Assembly: GCA_033782935.1 (NCBI GenBank)
Contig: JAWQEG010000004.1
Coordinates: forward strand, 2,170,001 to 2,234,000
DNA length: 64,000 nt
Source: Petrolisthes cinctipes
Lineage: Eukaryota; Arthropoda; Malacostraca; Decapoda; Porcellanidae
Direction of reading: 5' to 3'
Position 1 is the first letter of the stretch, and each line of letters opens with the position of its first letter. The notes beneath the pieces were generated by a model. It saw only the letters and a program-made list of their open reading frames with translations, ran no database searches and was not told the DNA's origin. This document shows positions 25,952-38,946 of this stretch, piece by piece. Both the position numbers and the translations under genes were made by a program.

Positions 25952-26787
25952 ATGTCCATGCTTCTTCATTACCTGTTTACATCTCAAATTCTGGCTCAAA
26001 ACACCCGAAAATTCGATACTTTCGGGTCCCAGAAGCGATCTGTACATGCCTACTCAGTGCTAGAATATTTTCAAAATATAGGCCCAAAACATGCTAAAAA
26101 TCGATATTTTAGGTGCCCAAAGTCGATATCTCGAATTCAGGCCCAAAACACCCGAAAATTCTATATTTTGGGGTCCCAGAAGCGATCTGTACATGCCTAC
26201 TCCGTGTTAGAGTATTTTCAAAATACAGTCCCGAAACATACAGAAAATCGATATTTTAGGTGCCTAAAAGTCGATATGTGCATGCATCTTCTGTACCCGT
26301 TTAAATCTCAAATTCAGGCTACAAACACCCGAAAATTTTGATATTTTGGTGTCCCAGAAGCGATCTGTACATGCCTACTCAGATACTAGCCCAAAACATG
26401 CTGAAAATCGATATTTTAGGTGCCCAAAGTCAATATGTGTATGTATCTTCTGCACTCGTTTATATCTCAAATTCAACCTCAAAACAGCGGAAAATTCGAT
26501 ATTTTTGGGTCCCAGAAGCGATCTGTACATGCCTACTCAGTGCTAGAATGTTTTCAAAATATAGGCTCAAAACATGCTAAAAATCGATATTTTAAGTGTC
26601 CAACGTCGATATGTGCATGCATCTTCTGTATCCGTTTATATCTCAAATTCAGGCTCAAAACACCCGAAAATTCAGTATTTTTGGGTCCTAGAAGCGATAT
26701 GTACATGCCTACTCCTAGTTAGAATGTTTTCAAGATACAGACCCAAAACATGCTCAAAATCGATATTTTATGTGCCCAAAAGTCGAT
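25952..26787 (+). repeat. Higher-order unit P3 (836 bp)
   Basis: In register with P2 at +4,174 bp (1,669 + 1,669 + 836) and sharing the P2 variants CAAATTCTGGCTC and GATACTAGCCC. Confidence 0.85.
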
Positions 26788-27623
26788 ATTTCCATGCTTC
26801 TTCATTACCCGTTTACATCTCAAATTCATGCTCAAAACACCCGAAAATTCGATACTTTCGGTTCCCATAAGCGATCTGTACATGCCTACTCAGTGCTAGA
26901 AAATTTTCAAAATATAGGCCCAAAACATGCTAAAAATCGATATTTTAGGTGCCCAAAGTCGATATCTCGAATTCAGGCCCAAAACACCCGAAAATTCGAT
27001 ATTTTGGGGTCCCAGAAGCGATCTGTACATGCCTACTCCGTGTTAGAGTATTTTCAAAATACAGTCCCGAAACATACAGAAAATCGATATTTTAGGTGCC
27101 TAAAAGTCGATATGTGCATGCATCTTCTGTACCCGTTTAAATCTCAAATTCAGGCTACAAACACCCGAAAATTTTGATATTTTGGTGTCCCAGAAGCGAT
27201 CTGTACATGCCTACTCAGATACTAGCCCAAAACATGCTGAAAATCGATATTTTAGGTGCCCAAAGTCAATATGTGTATGTATCTTCTGCACTCGTTTATA
27301 TCTCAAATTCAACCTCAAAACAGCGGAAAATTCGATATTTTTGGGTCCCAGAAGCGATCTGTACATGCCTACTCAGTGCTAGAATGTTTTCAAAATATAG
27401 GCTCAAAACATGCTAAAAATCGATATTTTAAGTGTCCAACGTCGATATGTGCATGCATCTTCTGTATCCGTTTATATCTCAAATTCAGGCTCAAAACACC
27501 CGAAAATTCAGTATTTTTGGGTCCTAGAAGCGATCTGTACATGCCTACTCCTAGTTAGAATGTTTTCAAGATACAGACCCAAAACATGCTCAAAATCGAT
27601 ATTTTAGGTGCCCAAAAGTCGAT
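26788..27623 (+). repeat. Higher-order unit P4 (836 bp)
   Basis: Tandem to P3 at +836 bp. The opening reads GATATTTCCATGC instead of GATATGTCCATGC, and one monomer has CAAATTCATGCTC. No gene. Confidence 0.85.
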
Positions 27624-29160
27624 ATTTCCATGCTTCTTCATTACCCGTTTACATCTCAAATTCAGGCTCAAAACACCCGAAAATTCGATACTTTCGGTTC
27701 CCAGAAGCGATCTGTACATGCCTACTCAGTGCTAGAATATTTTCAAAATATAGGCCCAAAACATGCTAAAAATCGATATTTTAGGTGCCCAAAGTCGATA
27801 TCTCGAATTCAGGCCCAAAACACCCGAAACTTCGATATTTTGGGGTCCCAGAAGCGATCTGTACATGCCTACTCCGTGTTAGAGTATTTTCAATATACAG
27901 GCCCAAAACATACTGAAAATCGATATTTTAGGTGCCCAAAAGTCGATATGTGCATGCATCTTCTGTACCCGCTTATGTCTCAAATTCAGGCTCAAAACAC
28001 CCGAAAATTCGATATTTTGGGGTTCCAGAAGCGATCTGTACATGACTACTCAGTGCTAGAATATTTTCAAAATATAGGCCCGAAACATGCTAAAAATCGA
28101 TATTTTAGGTGCCTAGAGTCGATATCTCAAATTCAGGCCCAAAACACCCGAAAATTCGATATTTTGGGGTCCCAGAAACGATCTGTAGATGCCTACTCAG
28201 ATACAGGCTCAAAACATGCTGAAAATCGATATTTTAGGTGCCAAAAGTTAATATGTGTATGCATCTTCTGCACCCGTTTATATCCCAAATTCAACCTTAA
28301 AACACCCGAAAATTCGATATTTTGGGGTCCCAGAAGCGATTTGTACTTGCCTACTCCGTGTTAGAGTATTTTCAAAATATAGGCTCAAAACATGCTAAAA
28401 ATCGATATTTTAAGTGTTCAAAGTCGATTTGTGCATGCATCTTCTGTACCCGTTTATATCTCAAATTCAGGATCAAAACACCCGATAATTCGGTATTTTT
28501 GGGTCCTAGAAGCGATCTGTACATGCCTACTCCTAGTTAGAATGTTTTCAAGATACAGACCCGAAACATGTTAAAAATCGATATTTTAGGTGCCCAAAAT
28601 TTGATACGTGCATGCATCTTCAGTACCTGTTTATATCTCAAATTCAGGCCCAAAACACCCGAAAATTCGATATTTTGGGGTATCAGAAGCGATCTGTACA
28701 TGCCTACTCCGTGTTAGAGTATTTTCAAAATACACTCCCAAAACATACAGAAAATCGATATTTTAGGTGCCCAAAAGTCGAAATGTGCCTGCATCTTCTG
28801 AACCCGTTTATATCTCAAATTCAGGCTCCAAACACCCGAAAATTTGATATTTTGGGGTCCCTGAAGCAATCTGTACATGCCTACTTAGATACAAGCCTAA
28901 AACATGCTGAAAATCGATATTTTAGGTGCCCAAAGTAAATATGTGTATGCATCTTCTGTACCCGTTTATATCCCAAATTCAACCTCAAAACACACTAAAA
29001 TTCGATATTTTTGGGTCCCAGAAACGGTCTGTACATGCCTACTCAGTACTAGAATGTTTTCAAAATATAGGCTCAAAACATGCTAAAAATCGATATTTTA
29101 AGTGTCCAAATCGATATGTGCATGCATCTTCTGTACCCGTTTATATATCAAATTCAGGCT
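27624..29160 (+). repeat. Higher-order unit Q4 (truncated after about 1,535 bp)
   Basis: In register with Q1 through its internal landmarks (+768, +988 and +1,280 bp from the start). Identity is lost at about 29145-29160, where the sequence switches to AGGCTGAAAACACCC. At the paralogous site near 35786 an extra monomer of about 177 bp is retained, so a one-monomer deletion or insertion separates the copies. Confidence 0.8.
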
Positions 29161-32100
29161 GAAAACACCCTAAAGTTCGATATTTTGGGGTCCCACAAGC
29201 GATCTGTACATGCCTACTCAGTGCTAGAATATTTTATTTTAAATATAGGCCCAAAACATGCTAAAAATCGATATTTTAGGTGCCCAAAGGTCGATATCAC
29301 AAATTCAGTCCCAAAACACCCGAAAATTCGATATTTTGGGGTCCCAGAAGCGATCTGTACATGCCTACTCCGTGTTAGAGTATTTTCAATATACAGGCCC
29401 AACACATACTGAAAATCGATCTTTTAGGTGCTCAAAAGTCGATATGTGGATGCATCTTCTGTACCCGTTTATATCTCAAATTCGGGCTCCAAACACCCGA
29501 AAATTCGATATTTTGCGGTCTTAGAAGCGATCTGTACTTGCCTACTCCGTGTTAGAGTATTTTCAAGATACAGACCCAAAACATGCTCAAAATCTATATT
29601 TTAGATGCCCAAAAGTCGATATGTGCATGCATCTTCAGTACCTGTTTATATCTCAAATTCAGGCTCAAAAAACCCGAAAATTCGATATTTTTGGGTCCAA
29701 GAAGCGGTCTGTACATGCCTACTCCGTGTTAGAGTATTTTTAAGATACAGACCCAAAACATGCATAAAATCGATATTTTAGGTGCCCAAAAGTCGATATG
29801 TGCAAGCATCCTCTGTACCCGTTTATATCTCAAATTTAGGTTCAAACCACCCGAAAATTCGATATTTTGGGGTCCCAGAAGCGATCTGTACATGCCTACT
29901 CCATGTTAGAATATTTTCAAAATACAGGCCCAAAACAAGCTAAAAAATCGATATTTTAGGTGCCCAAAGTCAATATGTGCATGCATCTTCTGTACTCGTT
30001 TATATCTCAAATTCAGGCTCAAGACACCCGATAATTCGATATATTGGTGTCCCTGAAGCGATCTGTACATGCCTATTCACTGCTAGAATATTTTCAAAAT
30101 TTAGGCCCAAAACATGCTTAAAATCGATATTTTAGGTGCCCAGAGTCGATATCTCAAATTCAGGCCCAAAACACCCGATAATTCGATATTTTGGGGTCCC
30201 AGAAGCGATCTGTACATGCCTACTCGGATACAGGCCCAAAACATGCTGAAAATCGATATTTTAGGTTCTCAAAGTCAATATGTGTATGCATCTTTTGCAC
30301 CCGTTTGTATCCCAAATTCAACCTCAAAACACCCGAAAATTCTATATTTTTGGGTCCCAGAAGCGATTTGTACATGCCTATTCAGTGCTACAATGTTTTT
30401 AAAATGCAGACCCAAAACATGCTCAAAATCGATATTTTAGGTGCCCAAAAGTCGATATGTCCATGCATCTTCAGTACCCGTTTATATCTCAAATTCAGGC
30501 TCAAAACACCCGAAAATTCGATATTTTGGGGACCCAGAAGCGATTTGTACATGTCTACTCCGTGTTAGAGTATTTTCAAAATACAGGCCCAAAAAATGCT
30601 AAAAATCGATATTATAGGTGCCCAAAGTCAATATGTGTATGCATCTTCAGAATTCGTTTATATCTCAAATTCCGGCTCAAAACACCCGAAAATTCGATAT
30701 TTTGGGGTGTCAGAAACGATCTGTACATGCCAATTCAGTGATAGAATATTTTCAAAATATTGGCCCAAAACATACTTAAAATCGATATTTTAGGTGACTA
30801 GAGTCGATATCTCAAATTCAGGCTCAAAACACCCGAAAATTCAATATTTTCGGGTCAAAGATGCGATCTGTACATGCCTACTCCGTGTTAGAGTATATTC
30901 AAAATACAGGCCCAAAACATGCTGAAAATCGATATTTTAGGTGCCCAAAATCAATATGTGCATGTATTTTCTGTACCCGTTTATATCTCAAATTCCGGTT
31001 CAAAACACCAGGAAATTCGATATTTTTGGGTCCTAGAAGCGATCTGTACATGCCTACTCCTAGTTAGAATTTTTTCAAAATACAGACCCAAAACATGCTG
31101 AAAATCGATATTTTAGGTGCCCAAAGTCAATATGTGCATGCATCTCCTGCACCCGTTTGTATCCCAAATTCAACCTCAAAACCGCCGAATATTCGATATT
31201 TTTGGGTCCCAGAAGCGATCTGTACATGCCTACTCAGTGCTAGAATATTTTCAAAATATAAGCTCAGAACATGCTAAAAATCGATATTTTAGGTGCCCAA
31301 AGTCGATATCTCAAATTCAGGCCAAAAATCACCCGAAAATTAGGTTTTTTGGGATCCCAGAAGCGATCTGTACATGCCTACTCAGATACAGGCCCAAAAC
31401 ATGCTGAAAATCGATATTTTAGGTGCCCAAAGTCAATATGTGCATGCATTTTCTGTACTCGTTTATATCTCAAATTCCGGCTCAAAACACCCGAAAATTC
31501 GATATTTCTGGGTCCTAGAAGTGATCTGTAAATGACTACTCAGTGCTAGAATGTTTTCAAAATATAGGCTCAAAACATGCTAAAAATCGATATTTTAAGT
31601 GTCCAAAGTCGATATGTGCATGCATCTTAGCACCCGTTTATATCTCAAATTCAGGCTCCAAACACCTGAAAATTCAAAATTTTGGGGTCCCAGAAGCGAT
31701 CTGTACATGCCTAATCAGATAGAGGCCAAAAACATGCTGAAAATCGATATTTTAGGTACCCAAAGTCATTATGTGTATGCATCTTCTGCACCCGTTTATA
31801 TCCCAAATTCAACCTCAAAACACCCGAAAATTCGATATTTTTGGGTCCCAGAAGCGATCTGTACATGCCTACTCAGTGCTAGAATGTTTTATTTAAAAAG
31901 GCTCAAAACATGCTAAAATTTGATATTTTAGGTGCCCAAAAGTCGATATGGGCATGCATCTTCAGTACCCGTTTATATCTCAAATTCAGGCTCAAAACAT
32001 CCGAAAATTCGATATTTTGGGGTCCCAGAAGCGATCTGTACATGACTAGTCCTTGTTAGAGTATTTTCAAAATACAAGCCCGTAACATGCTAAAAATCGA

Positions 32101-32753
32101 TCTTTTAGGTGCCCAAAGTTTATGTGCATGCATCTTCTGTACCCGTTTATATCTCAAATTGAGGCTCAAAACACCCGAAAATTCGATATTTTGCGGTGCC
32201 AGAAGCGATCTGTACATGCCTACTCAGTGCTAGAATATTTTCAAAATATAGGCCAAAAACATGTTAAAAATCGATATTTTAGGTGCCCAAAGTCGATATC
32301 TCAAATTCAAGCCCAAAATACCCTAAAATTCGATATTTTGGGATCCCAGAAGCGATCTGTACATGCCTACTCCGTGTTAGTGTATTTCCGAAATACAGGC
32401 CCAAAACATACTGAAAATCGATCTTTTAGGTGCCCAAAAGTCGATATGTGCATGCATCTTCTGTACCCGTTTATATCTTAAATTCAGGCTCCAAACACCC
32501 GAAAATTCGATATTTTGGGGTCCCAGAAGCGATCTGTACATGCCTACTCAGTGCTAGAATGTTTTTAAAATATAGGCCCAAAACATGCTTAAAATCGATA
32601 TTTTAAGTGCCCAGAGTCGATATCTCAAATTCAGTCCCAAAACACCCGATAATTCGATATTTTGGGGTCCCAGAAGCGATCTGTACATGCCTACTCCGTG
32701 TTAGAGTATTTTCAAAATACAAGCCCAAAACATACTGAAAATTGTTTTTTTAG
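29161..32753 (+). repeat. Satellite array, diverged block with paralogue at 35.8-39.6 kb
   Basis: Satellite monomers in irregular order. About 29160-31200 matches about 35830-37880 at a 6,670-bp offset, with private markers TATTTTATTTTAAATATAGG, GATATATTGGTGTCC and GGGTCAAAGATGCG. About 32110-32753 matches about 38990-39640 at an offset near 6,884 bp, with markers CAAATTGAGGCTC and GAAAATTGTTTTTTTAGG. No gene is seen. Confidence 0.85.
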
Positions 32754-34116
32754 GTGCCCAAAAGTCGATATGTGCATGCATCTTCTATACCCGTTTATAT
32801 CTCAAATTCAGGCTACAAACACCCGAAAATTTTGATATTTTGGTGTCCCAGAAGCGATCTGTACATGCCTACTCAGATACAAGCCCAAAACATGCTGAAA
32901 ATCGATATTTTAGGTGCCCAAAGTCAATATGTGTATGTATCTTCTGCACTCGTTTATATCTCAAATTCAACCTCAAAACAGCGGAAAATTCGATATTTTT
33001 GGGTCCCAGAAGCGATCTGTACATGCCTACTCAGTGCTAGAATGTTTTCAAAATATAGGCTCAAAACATGCTAAAAATCGATATTTTAAGTGTCCAAAGT
33101 CGATATGTGCATGCATCTTCTGTATCCGTTTATATCTCAAATTCAGGCTCAAAACACCCGAAAATTCAGTATTTTTGGGTCCTAGAAGCGATCTGTACAT
33201 GCCTACTCTTAGTTAGAATGTTTTCAAGATACAGACCCAAAACATGCTCAAAATCGATATTTTAGGTGCCCAAAAGTCGATATGTCCATGCTTCTTCATT
33301 ACCCGTTTACATCTCAAATTCAGGCTCAAAACACCCGAAAATTCGATACTTTTGGGTCCCAGAAGCGATCTGTACATGCCTACTCAGTGCTAGAATATTT
33401 TCAAAATATAGGCCCAAAACATGCTAAAAATCGATATTTTAGGTGCTCAAAGTCGATATCTCGAATTCAGGCCCAAAACACCCGAAAATTCGATATTTTG
33501 GGGTCCCAGAAGCGATCTGTATATGCCTACTCCGTGTTAGAGTATTTTCAAAATACAGTCCCGAAACATACAGAAAATCGATATTTTAGGTGCCTAAAAG
33601 TAGATATGTGCATGCATCTTCTGTACCGTTTAAATCTCAAATTCAGGCTACAAACACCCGAAAATTTTGATATTTTGGTGTCCCAGAAGCGATCTGTACA
33701 TGCCTACTCAGATACAAGCCCAAAACATGCTGAAAATCGATATTTTAGGTGCCCAAAGTCAATATGTGTATGTATCTTCTGCATTCGTTTATATCTCAAA
33801 TTCAACCTCAAAACACCGGAAAATTCGATATTTTTGGGTCCCAGAAGCGATCTGTACATGCCTAGTCAGTGCTAGAATGTTTTCAAAATATAGGCTCAAA
33901 ACATGCTAAAAATCGATATTTTAAGTGTCCAAAGTCGATATGTGCATGCATCTTCTGTATCCGTTTATATCTCAAATTCAGGCTCAAAACACCCGAAAAT
34001 TCAGTATTTTTGGGTCCTAGAAGCGATCTGTACATGCCTACTCCTAGTTAGAATGTTTTCAAGATACAGACCCAAAACATGCTCAAAATCGATATTTTAG
34101 GTGCCCAAAAGTCGAT
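32754..34116 (+). repeat. Second P cluster (partial P plus an 835-bp P)
   Basis: From 32754 the sequence is in register with the P unit: 32914 and 33068 correspond to 18905 and 19059 at +14,009 bp. The next unit, 33282-34116, is 835 bp. The missing base is in CTGTACCGTTTAAATC near 33625, where other copies have CTGTACCCG. Confidence 0.8.
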
Positions 34117-35785
34117 ATGTCCATGCTTCTTCATTACCCGTTTACATCTCAAATTCAGGCTCAAAACACCCGAAAATTCGATACTTTCGGTTCCCAGAAG
34201 CGATCTGTACATGCCTACTCAGTGCTAGAATATTTTCAAAATATAGGCCCAAAACATGCTAAAAATCGATATTTTAGGGGCCCAAAGTCGATATCTCGAA
34301 TTCAGGCCCAAAACACCCGAAAATTCGATATTTTGGGGTCCCAGAAGCGATCTGTACATGCCTACTTCGAGTTAGAGTATTTTCTATATACAGGCCCAAA
34401 ACATACTGAAAATCGATATTTTAGGTGCCCAAAAGTCGATATGTGCATGCATCTTCTGTACCCGCTTATGTCTCAAATTCAGGCTCAAAACACCCGAAAA
34501 TTCGATATTTTGTGGTTCCAGAAGCGATCTGTACATGACTACTCAGTGCTAGAATATTTTCAAAATATAGGCCCGAAACATGTTAAAAATCGATATTTTA
34601 GGTGCCTAGAGTCGATATCTCAAATTCAGGCCCAAAACACCCGAAAATTCGATATTTTGGGGTCCCAGAAACGATCTGTAGATGCCTACTCAGATACAGG
34701 CCCAAAACATGCTGAAAATCGATATTTTAGGTGCCAAAAGTCAATATGTGTATGCATCTTCTGCACACGTTTATATCCCAAATTCAACCTTAAAACACCC
34801 GAAAATTCGATATTTTGGGGTCCCAGAAGCGATCTGTACTTGCCTACTCCGTGTTAGAGTATTTTCAAAATATAGGCTCAAAACATGCTAAAAATCGATA
34901 TTTTAAGTGTCCAAAGTCGATTTGTGCATGCATCTTCTGTACCCGTTTATATCTCAAATTCAGGATCAAAACACCCGATAATTCGGTATTTTTGGGTCCT
35001 AGAAGCGATCTGTACATGCCTAACCCTAGTTAGAATGTTTTCAAGATACAGACCCGAAACATGTTAAAAATCGATATTTTAGGTGCCCAAAATTTGATAC
35101 GTGCATGCATCTTCAGTACCTGTTTATATCTCAAATTCAGGCCCAAAACAACCGAAAATTCGATATTTTGGGGTCTCAGAAGCGATCTGTACATGCCTAC
35201 TCCGTGTTAGAGTATTTTCAAAATACACTCCCAAAACATACAGAAAATCGATATTTTAGGTGCCCAAAAGTCGAAATGTGCATGCATCTTCTGAACCCGT
35301 TTATATCTCAAATTCAGGCTCCAAACACACGAAAATTCGATATTTTGGGGTCCCTGAAGCAATCTGTACATGCCTACTTAGATACAAGCCTAAAACATGC
35401 TGAAAATCGATATTTTAGGTGCCCAAAGTAAATATGTGTATGCATCTTCTGTAAATGTTTATATCCCAAATTCAACCTCAAAACACACTAAAATTCGATA
35501 TTTTTGGGTCCCAGAAACGGTCTGTACATGCCTACTCAGTACTAGAATGTTTTCAAAATATAGGCTCAAAACATGCTAAAAATCGATATTTTAAGTGTCC
35601 AAATCGATATGTGCATGCATCTTCTGTACCCTTTTATATCTCAAATTCAGGCTAAAAACACTCGAAAATTCGATATTTTTGGGTTCTAGAAGCGATCTGT
35701 ACATGCCTACTCCTAGTTAGAATGTTTTCAAGATACAGACCCAAAACATGCTCAAAATCGATATTTTAGGTGCCCAAAAGTCGAT
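34117..35785 (+). repeat. Higher-order unit Q5 (1,669 bp)
   Basis: Q unit whose internal landmarks at +988 and +1,280 bp match Q1-Q4. Unlike Q4 it runs to full length. It is the paralogue of 27624-29160 at an offset of 6,493 bp. Confidence 0.85.
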
Positions 35786-37244
35786 ATTTGCATGCATCTT
35801 CTGTACCCGTTTATATCTCAAATTCAGGCTGAAAACACCCTAAAATTCGATATTTTGGGGTCCCACAAGCGATCTGTACATGCCTACTCAGTGCTAGAAT
35901 ATTTTATTTTAAATATAGGCCCATAACATGCTAAAAATCGATATTTTAGGTGCCCAAAGGTCGATATCTCAAATTCAGTCCCAAAACACCCGAAAATTCG
36001 ATATTTTGGGGTCCCAGAAGCGATCTGTACATGCCTACTCCGTGTTAGAGTATTTTCAATATACAGGCCCAAAACATACTGAAAATCGATCTTTTAGGTG
36101 CTCAAAAGTCGATATGTGGATGCATCTTCTGTACCCGTTTATATCTCAAATTCGGGCTCCAAACACCCGAAAATTCGATATTTTGGGGTCTTAGAAGCGA
36201 TCTGTACTTGCCTACTCCGTGTTAGAGTATTTTCAAGATACAGACCCAAAACATGCTCAAAATCTATATTTTAGATGCCCAAAAGTCGATATGTGCATGC
36301 ATCTTCAGTACCTGTTTATATCTCAAATTCAGGCTCAAAACACCCGAAAATTCGATATTTTTGGGTCCAAGATGCGGTCTGTACATGCCTACTACGTGTT
36401 AGAGTATTTTTAAGATACAGACTCAAAACATGCTTAAAATCGATATTTTAGGTGCCCAAAAGTCGATATGTGCAAGCATCCTCTGTACCCGTTTATATCT
36501 CAAATTTAGGTTCAAACCACCCGAAAATTCTATATTTTGAGGTCCCATAAGCGATCTGTACATGCCTACTCCATTTTAGAATATTTTCAAAATACAGGCC
36601 CAAAACAAGCTAAAAAATCGATATTTTAGGTGCCCAAAGTCAATATGTGCATGCATCTTCTGTACTCGTTTATATCTCAAATTCAGGCTCAAGACACCCG
36701 ATAATTCGATATATTGGTGTCCCTGAAGCGATCTGTACATGCCTATTCACTGCTAGAATATTTTCAAAATTTAGGCCCAAAACATGCTTAAAATCGATAT
36801 TTTAGGTGCCCAGAGTCGATATCTCAAATTCAGGCCCAAAACACCCGATAATTCGATATTTTGGGGTCCCAGATGCGATCTGTACATGCCTACTCGGATA
36901 CAGGCCCAAAACATGCTGAAAATCGATATTTTAGGTTCCCAAAGTCAATTGTGTATGCATCTTTTGCACCCGTTTGTATCCCAAATTCAACCTCAAAACA
37001 CCCGAAAATTCAATATTTTTGGGTCCCAGAAGCGATCTGTACATGCCTATTCAGTGCTACAATGTTTTTAAAATACAGACCCAAAACATGCTCAAAATCG
37101 ATATTTTAGGTGCCCAAAAGTCGATATGTCCATGCATCTTCAGTACCCGTTTATATCTCAAATTCAGGCTCAAAACACCCGAAAATTCGATATTTGGGGG
37201 GCCCAGAAGCGATTTGTACATGTCTACTCCGTGTTAGAGTATTT
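35786..37244 (+). repeat. Satellite array, paralogue of 29.16-30.58 kb
   Basis: In register with the segment 6,670 bp to the left (6,669 bp after a single-base loss in AAGTCAATTGTGTATGC near 36945). No gene is seen. Confidence 0.85.
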
Positions 37245-38095
37245 TCAAAATACAGGCCCAAAAAATGCTAAAAATCGATATTATAGGTGCCCGAAGTCAA
37301 TATGTGTATGCATCTTCAGTATTCGTTTATATCTCAAATTCCGGCTCAAAACACCCGAAAATTCGATATTTTGGGGTGTCAGAAGCGATCTGTACATGCC
37401 AATTCAGTGCTAGAATATTTTCAAAATATTGGCCCAAAACATACTTAAAATCGATATTTTAGGTGCCCAGAGTCGATATCTCAAATTCAGGCTCAAAACA
37501 CCCGAAAATTCAATATTTTGGGGTCAAAGATGCGATCTGTACATGCCTACTCCGTGTTAGAGTTTATTCAAAATACAGGCCCAAAACATGCTGAAAATCG
37601 ATATTTTAGGTGCCCAAAATCAATATGTGCATGCATTTTCTGTACCCGTTTATATCTCAAATTCCGTCTCAAAACACCAGGAAATTCGATATTTTTGGGT
37701 CCTAGAAGCGATCTGTACATGCCTACTCCTAGTTAGAACTTTTTCAAAATACAGACCCAAAACATGCTGAAAATCGATATTTTAGGTGCCCAAAGTCAAT
37801 ATGTGCATGAATCTCCTGCACCCGTTTATATCTCAAATTCAACCTCAAAACCGCCGAATATTCGATATTTTTGGGTCCTAGAACTGATCTGTACATGACT
37901 ACTCAGTGCTAGAATGTTTTCAAAATATAGGCTCAAAACATGCTAAAAATCGATATTTTAAGTGTCCAAAGTCGATATGTGCATGCATCTTCTGTACCCG
38001 TTTATATCTCAAATTCATGCTCAAAACACCTGAAAATTTGATATTTTGGGGTCCCAGAAGCGATCTGTACATGCCTACTCTGTGTTAGAGTATTT
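37245..38095 (+). repeat. 851-bp tandem duplication, copy 1
   Basis: Five monomers, compatible with one short plus four full copies. Marker pairs 37265/38116, 37588/38439, 37906/38757 and 38046/38897 all have an exact 851-bp offset. Boundaries are approximate to within a few tens of bases. Confidence 0.8.
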
Positions 38096-38946
38096 TCAAA
38101 ATACAGGCCCAAAAAATGCTAAAAATCGATATTATAGGTGCCCAAAGTCAATATGTGTATGCATCTTCAGTATTCGTTTATATCTCAAATTCCGGCTCAA
38201 AACACCCGAAAATTCGATATTTTGGGGTGTCAGAAGCGATCTGTACATGCCAATTCAGTGCTAGAATATTTTCAAAATATTGGCCCAAAACATACTTGAA
38301 ATCGATATTTTAGGTGCACAGAGTCGATATCTCAAATTCAGGCCCAAAACACCCGAAAATTCAATATTTTGGGGTCAAAGATGCGATCTGTACATGCCTA
38401 CTCCGTGTTAGAGTATATTCAAACTACAGGCCCAAAACATGCTGAAAATCGATATTTTAGGTGCCCAAAATCAATATGTGCATGCATTTTCTGTACCCGT
38501 TTATATCTCAAATTCCGTCTCAAAACACCAGGAAATTCGATATTTTTGGGTCCTAGAAGCGATCTGTACATGCCTACTCCTAGTTAGAACTTTTTCAAAA
38601 TACAGACCCAAAACATGCTGAAAATCGATATTTTAGGTGCCCAAAGTCAATATGTGCATGAATCTCCTGCACCCGTTTATATCTCAAATTCAACCTCAAA
38701 ACCGCCGAATATTCGATATTTTTGGGTCCTAGAACTGATCTGTACATGACTACTCAGTGCTAGAATGTTTTCAAAATATAGGCTCAAAACATGCTAAAAA
38801 TCGATATTTTAAGTGTCCAAAGTCGATATGTGCATGCATCTTCTGTACCCGTTTATATCTCAAATTCATGCTCAAAACACCTGAAAATTTGATATTTTGG
38901 GGTCCCAGAAGCGATCTGTACATGCCTACTCTGTGTTAGAGTATTT
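38096..38946 (+). repeat. 851-bp tandem duplication, copy 2
   Basis: Second copy with very few differences, for example GAGTATATTCAAACTAC where copy 1 has GAGTTTATTCAAAATAC. The left paralogue at 30.6-31.2 kb has only one such unit, so the duplication arose after the larger segmental copy. Confidence 0.8.

Noticed and set aside
19273..29160. Calling the array a functional centromere
   Set aside because: Monomer size, higher-order repeats and CENP-B-like boxes are compatible with a centromere, but the sequence alone cannot show kinetochore chromatin.
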